This document shows, in pieces, positions 1-9,653 of a DNA stretch of 64,000 nt. Source of the DNA: Sphingobium sp. EM0848 (GTDB lineage: Bacteria > Pseudomonadota > Alphaproteobacteria > Sphingomonadales > Sphingomonadaceae). The notes beneath the pieces were generated by a model, which saw only the letters and a program-made list of their open reading frames with translations, ran no database searches and had not been told where the DNA came from. The DNA is taken from positions 1,315,501-1,379,500 of the forward strand of contig NZ_JABXWB010000005.1 of assembly GCF_013375555.1 (NCBI RefSeq), written 5' to 3'. Each line of letters begins with the position of its first letter. The stretch's first letter is position 1. The translations under genes were made by a program, and so were the position numbers.

Positions 1-1050
1 GTCGTCGGGCTGGGCGTGCTGACGATCGGGCTCGGCATCGTGTCCGTCGTCGCGGCCAATTGGGATGCGATACCGGGCGAAACGCGCCTTGCGATCCACT
101 TCGCGCTGATGATCGGCTGTGCGGTTCTGCTCTGGTGCTCTCTGGCCGGGGCGGCGGCGAAGGATGGTTATTGCAGCGACGGCCTGTTGTTCGTGGCAGC
201 GGTGCTGGGTCTGACCTTTTTCGGCCATGTGGGTCAGGTCTACCAGACATCGTCGCCGCTCTGGCAGCCGCTATTGGCATGGTTGATCATCTTTTCCCCG
301 CTGCTGCTTCTGTTCGGGCGGGGGTGGCCTGTCGCAGGCCTCTGGCTGGCCGGCGTCATCGGCACGACATGGTCCTATGCCGACGAATATGGCCTTTGGT
401 CATGGGGCCGTCACATGCCGCAACCTGCCTTTCCCACCTTGTTCTGGGGACTGATCGGCTGTCCGCCGATGGCGGTCGCGGCCTTTGCCGCGCTGATCCG
501 CGACCGTAGCGATCGTCCGGCTTTCTGGCGCGTGCTGGAACTGCTGGCCATCGCCACCATTTTGATCGGCCTCACCATCGTCATTATCGTTGGCCAATGG
601 GATGGCCGGTCGCATGGCATGGTCGGCAGCGTCGCGATCCAGAGCCTGGCGTTGATCGGTGCGGCGGCGGCGATCCTGTCGGTCAGGGGAGCGCGATCTG
701 GCCAAGCGATGGCAGGCATATTGGTGGTCACGGCCATGGTGCATTTCGCTGACGCCTTATTGCTTGCCATGCATGGCCCGATCCGTGGCCCATGGATCGG
801 CGCATTATTCTTCCTCATCCTCTGGGGCGCGGTCGCCGGAGGCGCTCTTTTCGCCCGGCAGCGGCGCCTGTTTCAGGGCGCGATCGCGCTGCTTGCCATT
901 CGCATCATCATCCTCAGTTTTGAACTGAATGACGACCTGTTGGGGAACGGCGCCGGCCTTATTCTTTCCGGGGCTTTCGCCATGGCTGTGGCATGGGTGA
1001 CGGTGCGTATATCGAGGCGCTATGCCCCCGAGGGGAGGGGCGGGGAATGA
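1..1050 (+). CDS. DUF2157-type membrane protein, 5' truncated by window edge
   Basis: The reading frame is open from base 1, so the true start lies upstream. A GTG at 16 is only an internal possibility. The product is almost entirely hydrophobic, with about ten predicted membrane segments. It opens with a segment ending in VAANWDAIP, the pattern seen at the start of the DUF2157 family of bacterial inner-membrane proteins. It is followed with an ATGA overlap by a GDYXXLXY-type protein, the usual partner of DUF2157 proteins, so the pair is probably cotranscribed. The function of the family is unknown; a joint membrane role with the partner is inference. Confidence 0.75.
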   Translation, partial: VVGLGVLTIGLGIVSVVAANWDAIPGETRLAIHFALMIGCAVLLWCSLAGAAAKDGYCSDGLLFVAAVLGLTFFGHVGQVYQTSSPLWQPLLAWLIIFSPLLLLFGRGWPVAGLWLAGVIGTTWSYADEYGLWSWGRHMPQPAFPTLFWGLIGCPPMAVAAFAALIRDRSDRPAFWRVLELLAIATILIGLTIVIIVGQWDGRSHGMVGSVAIQSLALIGAAAAILSVRGARSGQAMAGILVVTAMVHFADALLLAMHGPIRGPWIGALFFLILWGAVAGGALFARQRRLFQGAIALLAIRIIILSFELNDDLLGNGAGLILSGAFAMAVAWVTVRISRRYAPEGRGGE

Positions 1051-1607
1051 TAAGGATTGTTTCGCCCCGCCTTCTGCTCGCCGCCGCCCTCCTGCTGCCG
1101 CTGGTAGTGCTGGCTTGTAGCTGGGCGGCAACCTATCGCCTTGCCCGGCAGGGGCAGGAATGGCTCATCCCCATCAAAGGCTATGATCCCAGAGATCTGC
1201 TGCGGGGGCACTATGTCCAATATCGATATGACTGGCCTGTGGACCGCGCACCGGCGGACGGCCTCGATGAGGGAGGGGTGTCGTTCAACGCGTCCTTCGT
1301 GGATCAATTATGCATCGAAGGGACGGCGCCCAACATCGTCAGGGTGCGTGAATTGCCGGTCGTCATGGGCTGGTCCGATCCCGACAAGGCAAAAGGATGC
1401 GCCATCATTGCGCGTGCTTCCGTTGGCGCCCGGCGGGAAGTCCGGGGGCTGGAATCAGCTATTATTTTCACGTCCCAGTCGCGTGCGCTGGCATTGTCGC
1501 GCCAATTGGCAAGCCCGGACACCCAGGGTTTCGTTCGGGTCAGGATCAGACCAGACGGCGTGATGCGACCGATCGATCTGGAGTTCAGGCGGCGCAAGAG
1601 CCATTAA
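1047..1607 (+). CDS. GDYXXLXY domain membrane-anchored protein
   Basis: A protein of 186 aa with one N-terminal membrane segment (about residues 8-28) and a periplasmic remainder. The segment around residues 45-65 contains GYDPRDLLRGHYVQYRYDW, matching the defining G-D-Y-x-x-L-x-Y motif of this family in relaxed form (DLLRGHYVQYRY). The start chosen is the ATG that overlaps the stop of the preceding DUF2157 gene (ATGA), which implies translational coupling. An upstream in-frame start at 993 would bury the signal anchor and is less likely. The biochemical role is unknown. Confidence 0.75.
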   Translation: MIRIVSPRLLLAAALLLPLVVLACSWAATYRLARQGQEWLIPIKGYDPRDLLRGHYVQYRYDWPVDRAPADGLDEGGVSFNASFVDQLCIEGTAPNIVRVRELPVVMGWSDPDKAKGCAIIARASVGARREVRGLESAIIFTSQSRALALSRQLASPDTQGFVRVRIRPDGVMRPIDLEFRRRKSH

Positions 1608-1659
1608 GGTATCCTGTGCACTTATGATAAACCGTGCCGCAGGTCCGGGGAGGCATGAA

Positions 1660-2481
1660 ATGGCGGAAAGTCTGACAGAAGCGCAATTGGATGCCTATCT
1701 TGCACGGATCGGGGTCCGGCGACCCGAAAGGACCGATCCAGCCGCGCTAAAGGCGATCCATCGCGCCCATGCATATGGCTTCACCTGGGAAGCCATTGAT
1801 TGTTTCATGGAATGGCCCACCAGCGTTGATCCCCAGGACGCATTTGCCAAGATGGTGGAGCATCGCCGGGGGGGCTGGTGCTATGAAATGAACGGTCTGC
1901 TTGGCGCAGCCCTGTCCGCTTGCGGTTTCGCCGTGACGCGGTTGTGCGGTGGAGTTCGCCGGGCTGAGCTGGGCGATCTCGCCATCGGCAACCATTTGAC
2001 GCTGCGGGTCGATTTTGAGGAACCCTGGCTTGCGGAAGTGGGCCTTGGCGACGCGTTGGTGGACCCGATTCCTTTGGTTGTCGGCTCGGCCGAACAGCGC
2101 GGTTATGCCTTCGCGCTTGAACATGCGGACGGAGACTGGTTGCGGTTCCGCAATCACGCATATAGCGGCGCGCCCAGTTTCGACTTCCGGGCGGACTATG
2201 TCGATGAACCGGCGCTGGGGCATGCCCAGAGGTACCTCCGGGAGGCCGAGGCGTCGCCGTTCAGGACCAATCTCGTGATCCAGCGTCACTTTCCCGATCG
2301 CATAGAGGCCGTCCGCAACGCCACGCGATACACAACGACGCCGCGGGGCGTTTCAGAGCGACCCATCCGGGACGCCGAGGAATTTACCGCGCTGCTGGAT
2401 GGCGTATTTCAGATTGTCGTGCCCTGCCCGGAGGCCGTATGGGATCGCGTCTGCCAGGTGATTGATCTGTCGCCGAACTGA
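1660..2481 (+). CDS. nat: Arylamine N-acetyltransferase
   Basis: A 273-aa member of the NAT family, which transfers acetyl from acetyl-CoA to arylamines, arylhydroxylamines or hydrazines in the cytoplasm. The Cys-His-Asp triad is visible: Cys74 in RGGWCYEMN, His112 in GNHLTLRV and Asp131 in EVGLGDALVDP. Length and spacing are normal for bacterial NATs. The ATG at 1660 is preferred over 1624 because GGGGAGG lies about 7 nt upstream of it. It stands downstream of the GDYXXLXY gene with no clear operon partner. The substrate is unknown; in a catabolic context it may modify aromatic amines. Confidence 0.88.
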   Translation: MAESLTEAQLDAYLARIGVRRPERTDPAALKAIHRAHAYGFTWEAIDCFMEWPTSVDPQDAFAKMVEHRRGGWCYEMNGLLGAALSACGFAVTRLCGGVRRAELGDLAIGNHLTLRVDFEEPWLAEVGLGDALVDPIPLVVGSAEQRGYAFALEHADGDWLRFRNHAYSGAPSFDFRADYVDEPALGHAQRYLREAEASPFRTNLVIQRHFPDRIEAVRNATRYTTTPRGVSERPIRDAEEFTALLDGVFQIVVPCPEAVWDRVCQVIDLSPN

Positions 2482-2744
2482 AACCGGTGCGGCGCAGGCG
2501 CGACCCATGCGTTTGCCGATCACGAATGGCGATCAGCACTGCGACGAAAAGGGCGCCCGACAGGACAATGTTGAGTGCCATGTCGCCATATGCCTCAAGC
2601 GATACATCCTTTTGTACGGAATGGAGCGTAGGGGGAGCATTTGAACGCCATTCTATGCGTATCAATGTCGTCCAAAAATTATGCAATTTCCATGAAGACT
2701 ATGGCCGGAACAATGATTATTCGTGACGATCCAATGAGATGACA

Positions 2745-3506
2745 GGATGGGAGAAGGATATGCATGATCTTGACGGCCAAGTCGCGCTTGTTACGGGCGC
2801 TGCGACCGGCATCGGTCGTCAGGCGGCCTTGAGCTTTGCCGCAGCGGGCGCGCATGTGGTGCTCGCCGATGTAGCGAAAACCGCTGGCGAGGAGGCTGCC
2901 CATGCCGTGGAGGCGGCAGGCGGACGCGCGATCTTCGTGGCGACGGATGTGTCGCGCGACGCCGATGTCGCCCATGCCGTCACCCTGGCGGTCAAAAGCT
3001 TCGGCGGGTTGCAGTGCGCCTTCAACAATGCGGGCATCGCGCCGCGTGGCGCGCCCGTGGCCGAGATGTCGGAAGAGGATTGGGACCGCACCATCGGCGT
3101 CAACCTGAAGGGCGTCTGGCTCTGCCTGAAGCATGAATGCGCCCATATGCTGGCCCATGGCGGCGGCGCCATCGTCAACACATCGTCGATCATGGGTGTG
3201 GTGAGCGGACCGGGGCTGGCCGCCTATTCCGCGTCCAAGACCGGAGTGGTCGGTCTCACCCGCGCCGTCGCGCTGGATTACGCACGGGCGGGCATTCGGG
3301 TGAATGCGGTCTGCCCAGGCGGCATCGCCCATACCGGGATGACCGATCACCCGGATAACCAGAAGGACATGGAACAGTTGATGCAGGCGACGCCCATGGG
3401 CCGGCTGGGGGAACCCCATGACATCGCCAGCGCGGTGGTCTGGCTGTGTTCGCCGCAGGCCGGCTTCATCACGGGGCAGGCGCTCAGCATCGATGGCGGA
3501 TTCACC
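2745..3506 (+). repeat. 762-bp duplicated segment, copy A (inverted relative to 38598-39359)
   Basis: This segment runs from the ribosome-binding site of an SDR gene almost to its stop codon. It matches the reverse complement of 38598-39359 over the same length with only a few base differences. Translated, the copies differ at four residues (Q/H, M/I, H/R and, at the edge, V/T). Sequence similarity ends abruptly on both sides, so the unit is a single-gene duplication in inverted orientation, 35 kb apart. Confidence 0.93.
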
Positions 3507-3515
3507 GTCTGGTGA
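2760..3515 (+). CDS. SDR family oxidoreductase, copy A
   Basis: A classical short-chain dehydrogenase/reductase of 251 aa that interconverts alcohol and carbonyl groups with NAD(P). The Rossmann motif TGAATGIG is at residues 13-20, NNAG near residue 89, and the catalytic Ser with YSASK near residue 153. GGF near the C terminus is also typical. The start at 2760 follows GGGAGAAGG with good spacing; the upstream ATG at 2739 includes the ribosome site and is rejected. It is nearly identical to the SDR at 38589-39344. The Asp in VVLADV after the second strand suggests NAD preference. The substrate is unknown. No neighbour in the same direction is close enough to assign a pathway. Confidence 0.9.
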   Translation: MHDLDGQVALVTGAATGIGRQAALSFAAAGAHVVLADVAKTAGEEAAHAVEAAGGRAIFVATDVSRDADVAHAVTLAVKSFGGLQCAFNNAGIAPRGAPVAEMSEEDWDRTIGVNLKGVWLCLKHECAHMLAHGGGAIVNTSSIMGVVSGPGLAAYSASKTGVVGLTRAVALDYARAGIRVNAVCPGGIAHTGMTDHPDNQKDMEQLMQATPMGRLGEPHDIASAVVWLCSPQAGFITGQALSIDGGFTVW

Positions 3516-3603
3516 ACCTCGTCGGGGTCGCGCGCGAAAGTCTGGAACGCGGCCCGATCGATATGCTATAGTCCCCCGGTACCCACATAAGGGGGAACTT
3601 GCC

Positions 3604-4239
3604 ATGGTCTATTGGAAGCTCAAGGGCCGGGAATTCGCGAACTGCAATTGCGAATATGGCTGCAACTGCCAGTTCGGCGGTCTGCCCGACAAGGGACGTT
3701 GCCAGGCCGCTGTCGGCATCGCCATCGATGAAGGACATCATGGCGACACAGACCTGTCCGGTCTCAACATAGCGGGCGTCTTCAGTTGGCCGGGCCCGAT
3801 CCATGAAGGGCAGGGCGAATGCGTCGCCTTCGTCGATGAGCGGGCCACGCCTGCGCAGCGCGATGCCCTACTGACCATCCTGACGGGCGGCGATACCGAT
3901 CCGTTCGCGACCGTTTTCGCGGTCTTCGCCTCCACCATCACGACCATGCATGAACCCTGTTTCGTGCCCGTCGATTTCGAGGTGGATGTGGAAGGGCGCA
4001 AGGCCCGGCTGCGCATAGCCGGCCATCTGGAAATGGACGGCGAACCGATCCGCAGCCCGGTCAATGGCAGCGAAGTCCGCGCCCGGATACAATTGCCCGA
4101 CGGCTTCGAATATGAAGTGGCGGAGGTCGGTTCGGGCGCCACCCGGTCCGTCGATCCGATGCCGCTCGCCCATGCGTCGAGCTACGGCCAATTCGCCCAT
4201 CTGCATCTCGACAGCCATGGCGTCGTGCGGGGGCAATGA
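3604..4239 (+). CDS. DUF1326 domain protein
   Basis: A cytoplasmic 211-aa protein whose N terminus carries the cysteine-rich signature of DUF1326 (residues 13-21, NCNCEYGCNC). The clustered Cys residues suggest metal binding, but no function is established. The start at 3604 has GGGGGAA upstream; the longer frame beginning at 3418 runs back into the SDR gene and is not used. The stop overlaps the ATG of the next gene (ATGA). DUF1326 and DUF2182 genes are commonly neighbours, which supports both calls. A joint role in metal handling is inference. Confidence 0.85.
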   Translation: MVYWKLKGREFANCNCEYGCNCQFGGLPDKGRCQAAVGIAIDEGHHGDTDLSGLNIAGVFSWPGPIHEGQGECVAFVDERATPAQRDALLTILTGGDTDPFATVFAVFASTITTMHEPCFVPVDFEVDVEGRKARLRIAGHLEMDGEPIRSPVNGSEVRARIQLPDGFEYEVAEVGSGATRSVDPMPLAHASSYGQFAHLHLDSHGVVRGQ

Positions 4240-5039
4240 GGGCTGAGGTGGAAGCGGTGCTTGCCCGGCATCGCATCCTGTCGGTAATGGCGCTGGCCGC
4301 ATTGATCCTGCTCGCCTGGGGCTGGCTGTTGCTGGGGGCGGGCATGGGTATGGCGCCGATGGCGTCGCTCGCGCCCTCCGGACTTCAGCCGCAAGACCCC
4401 ATGATGGCGATGATGATGCCTGTGGTCGGCCCGTGGACGGCGGCGCAGTTCGCGCTGACGCTGATCATGTGGTGGGTGATGATGGTCGCGATGATGCTGC
4501 CTTCCGCCGCGCCGACGATCCTGCTCTACGCCCGTGCCGCCACCCATCGCAAGACGATCGTCCGCCCCGCGACGGAGAGCTTTCTGGCGGGCTATCTGCT
4601 GGTCTGGGGCCTGTTCTCCCTGCTCGCGACGACCGCGCAATGGCGGCTGAGCGCCGCAGCCATGCTGGCCCCGATGGCGATGGCGTCGTCCAGTCACTGG
4701 CTGTCGGCGGGACTGCTGGCGGCAGCTGGCCTCTACCAGTTCAGCCCATGGAAGGACGCTTGCCTGCGTCAGTGCCGCAACCCGGCCACTTTTCTCAGCC
4801 GCTATTATCGCCCAGGTCGGACGGGCGCGCTGCGCATGGGCATGATCCACGGTGCATGGTGCGTGGGATGCTGCTGGATGTTGATGGCGCTGTTGTTCGT
4901 CGGCGGCGTCATGAACCTCGTGTGGATCGCGTTGTTGACGCTGCTGGTGGCGATGGAAAAGCTGCTGCCCTGGGGGCGGCTGATTTCTGTGGCCACGGGG
5001 CTGGGGTGTATTGCTTGGGCGGTACTTCTGGTGATTTAA
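4236..5039 (+). CDS. DUF2182 domain integral membrane protein
   Basis: A 267-aa membrane protein with about six hydrophobic segments. It has the Met-rich loop (MMAMMMPVV) and the WWVMMVAMMLPSAAP segment typical of DUF2182, and YQFSPWKDACLRQCR followed later by GMIHGAWCVGCCW. These conserved Cys, His and Met residues are why the family is annotated as predicted metal binding. It is translationally coupled to the DUF1326 gene by a 4-bp overlap. The transported or bound metal is unknown. Confidence 0.87.
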   Translation: MRAEVEAVLARHRILSVMALAALILLAWGWLLLGAGMGMAPMASLAPSGLQPQDPMMAMMMPVVGPWTAAQFALTLIMWWVMMVAMMLPSAAPTILLYARAATHRKTIVRPATESFLAGYLLVWGLFSLLATTAQWRLSAAAMLAPMAMASSSHWLSAGLLAAAGLYQFSPWKDACLRQCRNPATFLSRYYRPGRTGALRMGMIHGAWCVGCCWMLMALLFVGGVMNLVWIALLTLLVAMEKLLPWGRLISVATGLGCIAWAVLLVI

Positions 5040-5097
5040 GCTAGTTGGGTGGTTTGGCGATAGTCTGCCTACAAGCATGAAAGCCAGAAAGCTGACC

Positions 5098-5373
5098 TCA
5101 ACTAATGCGCGCGCCGTCATCTAGCGTCAACGACATGCCGCGTGCGGAACCGTGAACCGTATCACCAATGCGACAGTGCAGGCGGGTCCTCAGAACAGCT
5201 TTTGATCCGAAGGCTCCATCTTGACTTCGTGCTGTTACGATCAACTCGTCGGGGTGCCATTTGGGGTTCGCGTGTTCCGCAATATTAACAACCACGGCCC
5301 AAACCTCGCGCTTCGGCTGCTCGGAGCAAGCCGACATCGCGCAAAGCAAAAAAAGGATACCAAACAACCTCAT
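5098..5373 (-). CDS. Small putative lipoprotein
   Basis: A 91-aa product beginning MRLFGILFLLCAMSAC, a signal peptide ending in a lipobox-like A-M-S-A-C, so it is probably a lipid-anchored envelope protein. The rest has no recognised domain. The ATG at 5373 is preferred over longer in-frame starts because those lie inside the adjoining IS630 element and would not give an N-terminal signal peptide. The IS630 end at 5435 lies only 61 bp upstream, so the insertion may have removed the native promoter. Confidence 0.55.
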   Translation of the reverse strand: MRLFGILFLLCAMSACSEQPKREVWAVVVNIAEHANPKWHPDELIVTARSQDGAFGSKAVLRTRLHCRIGDTVHGSARGMSLTLDDGARIS

Positions 5374-5434
5374 GCGGCAAGGTTCGCATAGACGACGAAC
5401 GTCTGCAATCCGGCGAAGTTCAGGGCGCCTTCTA

Positions 5435-6484
5435 GAACGGTGAGCGATTAGTTGGACGCATATCCGGCGGCCTTGAAATATTCCCAACATTCTTCGGCAG
5501 AATAGAGGTCGCAGATATGTCCGAGAGCCTTCCATAGCTCATCGATGGTCCGCGCCCCGATCCGTCGCAGGTGCGATTTCAATTTAGCGAAGGCCATTTC
5601 TATTGGGTTCAAATCGGGTGAATAAGCGGGGAGGAAAAGGATCCACGCACCTCGCTCTTTAAGGCAGGCTTTGACCTTTTCGCTTTTGTGGCTCGACAGA
5701 TTGTCGGCGATCACAACATCGCCGGGGCTGAGCGTTGGCGCCAACTGGGTTTCGATATAGGTTTCGAACAGGCGCCGGTTCATCGGTTGGTCGATCACCC
5801 ACGGGGCAACCAAGCAATCGCAGCGCAGCCCCGCGATGAAGGTTTGCGTTTTCCAATGACCGAACGGAGCGCGGGCCTTGAGACGCTCTCCTTTTGGCGC
5901 CCGGCCACGAAGCTTGGTCATCTTCGTGGTGGTCGCCGTCTCATCCAGAAAGACGAGGTGATGAGGCTTTGCGCGCATCTGCGGCTGCCGGTCGAGGCGC
6001 CATCGCAGTCGCGCATGAGCGACATCATCGCGTCCGCACTCGCTGGCCAGCAGCGTTTTTTTTACCCGATAGCCAGCCTGGATCAGCACCCGCGAGAGGG
6101 ATGCCGGATGGGCAACTACGCCCGTCTCCGCTGCAAGCTTGTTGGACAGCTCCGACATGCCGATGTCTGGTTCCCTATCCACCCAGCCCGTCAACCGGGC
6201 CATATACGGCGCCAACTTACCAGCGCCGCGTGGCCGCCCTATTCGTGAAGAAGCAGCCGAACCTGTTCGTTCCACTCGCTGCAACAACTTCACTGCGCAA
6301 CTCGCGCTCACACCGAAATGGCGGGCCGCCGCCCGGCGCGAGTGTCCCGCCCTTACGTGCGCCGATATCCGTTCCCGCAAATCAGCCGAATATGCTCTGC
6401 CCATGGTTCACCTCCACAGGCACATGAATCACAAATCCGCGCAAAAAGGAATCGTCCGCGATTCCTACTTTGCGCTCACCGCTC
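5435..6484 (-). mobile_element. IS630-family insertion sequence, complete
   Basis: A 1,050-bp element bounded by imperfect terminal inverted repeats: GAACGGTGAGCG at 5435-5446 and, on the other strand, GAGCGGTGAGCG at 6484-6473. Both ends are flanked by TA (5433-5434 and 6485-6486), the target duplicated by IS630/Tc1-type transposition. One intact transposase gene fills the element. Confidence 0.85.
5448..6404 (-). CDS. IS630 family transposase
   Basis: A full-length DDE transposase of 318 aa. An N-terminal helix-turn-helix region (about residues 1-60, AARHFGVS) is followed by the catalytic domain with Asp154 (VFLDETATT), Asp234 (VIADNLSSHK) and Glu269 (LNPIEMAFAK). The downstream signature LPAYSPDLNPIE is characteristic of the family. 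No frameshift or stop is seen, so the element is potentially active. Confidence 0.93.
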   Translation of the reverse strand: MGRAYSADLRERISAHVRAGHSRRAAARHFGVSASCAVKLLQRVERTGSAASSRIGRPRGAGKLAPYMARLTGWVDREPDIGMSELSNKLAAETGVVAHPASLSRVLIQAGYRVKKTLLASECGRDDVAHARLRWRLDRQPQMRAKPHHLVFLDETATTTKMTKLRGRAPKGERLKARAPFGHWKTQTFIAGLRCDCLVAPWVIDQPMNRRLFETYIETQLAPTLSPGDVVIADNLSSHKSEKVKACLKERGAWILFLPAYSPDLNPIEMAFAKLKSHLRRIGARTIDELWKALGHICDLYSAEECWEYFKAAGYASN

Positions 6485-6552
6485 TAAGGCTTGGAATGGT
6501 CGTTTCCTGCAATTCCTGACCCAGAAGCAAACGGCTCCACAAAATTTCCGCG

Positions 6553-7176
6553 TTAGGCTTCGTTCTTCGCCAGTCCGGCGTGGAAGGCAATCCTCAGCGC
6601 TTCGGCCAGGCTCTTTACCTCCAGCTTCTGCATCAGATTGGCGCGGTGGATTTCCACCGTGCGCGGGCTGATCCCCAGATCATAGGCGATGGTCTTGTTG
6701 GGCAGCCCCTCGACCAGCCCGTCCAGCACTTCCCGTTCCCGCTCGGTCAGGACGTTGAGCCGCGCCTTTGCATCCTCCGTCCGGGCGCTGGCGCCGCGAT
6801 CGGCCACGGTCAGTCGCTGCGCCGCCTCGATGCAGCCAAGCAGCGCGCTTTTCTCGAACGGCTTTTCGATGAAGTCGCTCGCGCCTGCCTTCATCGCCGT
6901 TACCGCCATGTCGATGTCGCCATGGCCGGTCATGATGACTACCGGCAACATGATGCCCCGCGCGCGCAATTCCCGCTGCACCGCCAGCCCATCGATATCC
7001 GGCATCCGCACGTCCAGCAGCACGCAGCCCGGCGGCAGGTCGGCGGCTTCCTTCAGGAAGGCGGTGCCGCCATCGAACAGCTTCACCGCGAAGCCGCTGG
7101 TCTTCAGCATGAAGGACAGCGACCGCCGGATCGCTTCGTCATCGTCCACGACATAGGTGGGATAGGGTTCGCTCAT
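6553..7176 (-). CDS. FixJ-family response regulator
   Basis: A 207-aa two-component regulator. The receiver domain is at residues 5-120, with acidic pocket DDD at 11-13, phospho-acceptor Asp55 in LLDVRMPD, and Lys in EKPF. A LuxR/FixJ helix-turn-helix follows at about 143-200 ([12 protein letters not shown]... [19 protein letters not shown]). The ATG at 7176 overlaps the stop of the sensor kinase gene by ATGA, so the pair is coupled. It should activate transcription after phosphorylation by the adjacent kinase. Targets cannot be read from the sequence; the neighbouring stress genes are candidates. Confidence 0.9.
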   Translation of the reverse strand: MSEPYPTYVVDDDEAIRRSLSFMLKTSGFAVKLFDGGTAFLKEAADLPPGCVLLDVRMPDIDGLAVQRELRARGIMLPVVIMTGHGDIDMAVTAMKAGASDFIEKPFEKSALLGCIEAAQRLTVADRGASARTEDAKARLNVLTEREREVLDGLVEGLPNKTIAYDLGISPRTVEIHRANLMQKLEVKSLAEALRIAFHAGLAKNEA

Positions 7177-8324
7177 GCTGGCTCCACTGCGTCCAGGGTG
7201 AAGTGAAAGGCCGTGCCGCCCCATTGGGAGGGCGTGGCCCAGATGCGTCCTCCATGCCCCTCGACGATGGTCTGGCTGATCGACAGGCCAACGCCCATGC
7301 CGGACGCCTTGGTGGTGGTGAAGGGGGTGAAGAGCGTGCGCGACATGTCGGGGTCCAGCCCCGGCCCGCTGTCGGCGACGATCACCTCGACCCGGCCGCT
7401 TTCGCCCGGAATGGCGGACAGGCGCAGGATGCGGACCGGACTTTCCGCCATAGCCTCGACCGCATTCTTGGTGAGGTTGATGATGACCTGCTGCAACTGC
7501 ACGCGATTGACCAGCACCTTGTCGACGCGCGGGTCGACGCTGATGTCCATGTCCAGCCCCCGGCTGTCGACGCCGATAAAGGCCAGCGCCGCGCCTTCTG
7601 CCAGCAGCCCGCGGAGGGGTTCGGGCTGGCGCATCGTTTCGCCGCGCTTGATGAACTCGCGCAGGGACCGGATGATCTCGCCCGCACGCAGGGCCTGGCG
7701 CGCGCTCTCGTCCATCGCCTCGCGCAACAGTTCACGGTCGACCGGTCCCTCGCCGTCGAGCAGGTCGCGCCCCGCCTCCAGATAATTGGCGATGGCGGTC
7801 AGCGGTTGGTTCAATTCATGCGCCAGCGCGGCGGCCAGCGTTCCCATTGCCGTCACCCGTGATGCATGGGCCAGTTCCGCCTGCAAATCGGCCACCCGCC
7901 GCTCGGCCTGCTGCCGTTCGGTGAGGTCGCGGATGAAGCCGGTGAACAGCCGCCGCCCTTGATCGCTGACCTCGCCCACCGACAACTCGATGGGAAAGAC
8001 GGACCCGTCCCGCCGCCGCGCGCTGGTCAGGCGGCCGATGCCGATGATCCGTTTCTCACCAGTGCTCATATAATGGTCGATATAGCCGTCATGTCGTTCC
8101 CGGTCGGGGGAAGGCATCAGCATCGAGATATTCTCGCCCAGCACGTCGCTTTCGGCATATTGGAACATGTGCTGGGCGGCTGCGCTGAACGACACGATCT
8201 GTCCACGCATGTCGATGACGATCAGCGCATCGGGCACGGTCGCCAATATGGAGCCGAGCAGCGCCTGTTCCAGACTATGCTCACGCTCACTCAAGCCATC
8301 GGTTTCATCGTCCGCTACCGCCAT
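7173..8324 (-). CDS. FixL-like PAS sensor histidine kinase lacking the heme histidine
   Basis: A cytoplasmic 383-aa kinase. A PAS domain spans about residues 20-135, HisKA contains His169 ([10 protein letters not shown]), and the ATPase domain has the N box [10 protein letters not shown] and DSGPGLDPD. The PAS segment closely resembles FixL (HDGYI, then IIGIGR at residues 93-98). In oxygen-sensing FixL the residue immediately before IIGIGR is the proximal heme ligand His; here it is Arg92. Heme-based oxygen sensing is therefore unlikely, and the ligand is unknown. No membrane segment is present. It is coupled to the FixJ-type regulator downstream. Confidence 0.88.
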   Translation of the reverse strand: MAVADDETDGLSEREHSLEQALLGSILATVPDALIVIDMRGQIVSFSAAAQHMFQYAESDVLGENISMLMPSPDRERHDGYIDHYMSTGEKRIIGIGRLTSARRRDGSVFPIELSVGEVSDQGRRLFTGFIRDLTERQQAERRVADLQAELAHASRVTAMGTLAAALAHELNQPLTAIANYLEAGRDLLDGEGPVDRELLREAMDESARQALRAGEIIRSLREFIKRGETMRQPEPLRGLLAEGAALAFIGVDSRGLDMDISVDPRVDKVLVNRVQLQQVIINLTKNAVEAMAESPVRILRLSAIPGESGRVEVIVADSGPGLDPDMSRTLFTPFTTTKASGMGVGLSISQTIVEGHGGRIWATPSQWGGTAFHFTLDAVEPA

Positions 8325-8344
8325 GCCCCCTCCATGCCGTGCCT

Positions 8345-9160
8345 TCAGTGCGCCAGCAAGAGCGGGACGTGCACTTCGCGCAGCATCGTGCGGGTGACGC
8401 CGCCGAACACCATTTCGCGCAGGCGACTATGGCCAAATGCGCCCATCACCATCCAGTCGGGCTTCAGCACGCCGATCGAGGCCTTCAGCGCGGCTTCCAC
8501 GGTGCGGCCGTCCTGCGGCCAGGTGTGGAACTGGCATTTGATGCCGTGGCGAGCCAGATATTCCGGCGCATCGGTAGCGGGGAAGGGATATTTGCCTGCT
8601 TCCTCCACGGTCACGACATGGACTTCCTCCGCCAGCTTCAGCAGCGGTATGGACAGCCGCAGCGCGGCGGAGGCTTCCTGCGACCCCTCCCAGGCCACGA
8701 CCGCGCGGCCTGTCACGGGAAAGGATTTCGCATCCTGCGGCACCGCGATCACCGGCGTCCGCCCGGCCAGCGCCAGATCGGCGGCCAGATGCAGCGGATC
8801 AGCCAGTTCCTTGCGTGCGCCTGACGGCAGGGTGACGATGATCCCGTCGGTCAGCGTGGCGGCAGAGAGCAGGCCGTGCACCATGTCGCCCTCGACATGG
8901 CGCCAGTCCCAGCTCACATCTTCCCGCCGCAGCCGCTCCTCTGTGCGCCGCCGCGCCTTTTCGTCGATGTCGTACAGTTCCGCCATCATGGCCGGCGCCA
9001 TGGATGCGCCGCCATACATGTCCGCCGCGACGAAATCAGGCATGGCCGTCACTTGCACGCAATGGATATGCGCGCCCGACGCGCGGGCCAGATCGCAGGC
9101 CGCTTGCAGACGGCTTTCCGCGCCATGATCTTCATGAATGTGCAGCAGGACCGATTTCAT
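8345..9160 (-). CDS. Universal stress protein, tandem UspA domains
   Basis: A 271-aa protein made of two Usp folds. The first starts at [11 protein letters not shown]; the second runs from about residue 145 and ends with the nucleotide-loop pattern [22 protein letters not shown], typical of ATP-binding Usp domains. Start 9160 is preferred to 9181 because it begins the conserved first strand. It lies 20 bp upstream of the FixL-like gene on the same strand and is probably cotranscribed with it, which points to a stress or low-energy response role. Confidence 0.85.
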   Translation of the reverse strand: MKSVLLHIHEDHGAESRLQAACDLARASGAHIHCVQVTAMPDFVAADMYGGASMAPAMMAELYDIDEKARRRTEERLRREDVSWDWRHVEGDMVHGLLSAATLTDGIIVTLPSGARKELADPLHLAADLALAGRTPVIAVPQDAKSFPVTGRAVVAWEGSQEASAALRLSIPLLKLAEEVHVVTVEEAGKYPFPATDAPEYLARHGIKCQFHTWPQDGRTVEAALKASIGVLKPDWMVMGAFGHSRLREMVFGGVTRTMLREVHVPLLLAH

Positions 9161-9272
9161 CGACTGTCTCCCGGCAAGCAACGCTCTTGCCCTGCCTGAC
9201 TAGGCCCTTCCCGGACGCCATCGCCATCAGGGATAATCCTTATATCGCTTTTCGCCGCAGAATCCGATTGGA

Positions 9273-9641
9273 ATGGCTATGAGCTGGATGACGATACGCC
9301 TGGAACTGGCACGAACGCCCACCTTTCCCAACGGGTCGGCCGCACGCAGCTATGTGTTGCGCCTGCCCCTCGGGACGGAGGGTCTGATCGATGAGAGGGA
9401 GTATCGCGTCCATCCGGAACTGGCCACGGTGCGCCGCTTCTGGCCCAATGAGCCGGATCGCCACGGCACGCTGCTGCGCACCGCCGACGGTTGGGCACTA
9501 TCCTACGAACCGGGAGAAGAGGATGATGAAAGGATCTTCCGGCTGGAGGCCCATGCGATTCGGCCGGGGGGGTATCTGACCCTGACCGAGCCGGACGGCG
9601 CGCGCCTGCCTTTCGTGGTCAAGGCTCTGGCGCCGGCATGA
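9273..9641 (+). CDS. Conserved hypothetical protein
   Basis: A 122-aa soluble protein with no family I recognise. Codon usage and base composition resemble its neighbours, and it ends 13 bp before a GNAT gene that has its own ribosome site, so it is probably real and in an operon with it. Starts at 9273, 9279 and 9288 are all possible and none has a strong ribosome site. It is divergent from the Usp/FixLJ operon. Confidence 0.6.
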   Translation: MAMSWMTIRLELARTPTFPNGSAARSYVLRLPLGTEGLIDEREYRVHPELATVRRFWPNEPDRHGTLLRTADGWALSYEPGEEDDERIFRLEAHAIRPGGYLTLTEPDGARLPFVVKALAPA

Positions 9642-9653
9642 GGAGGATTGATC

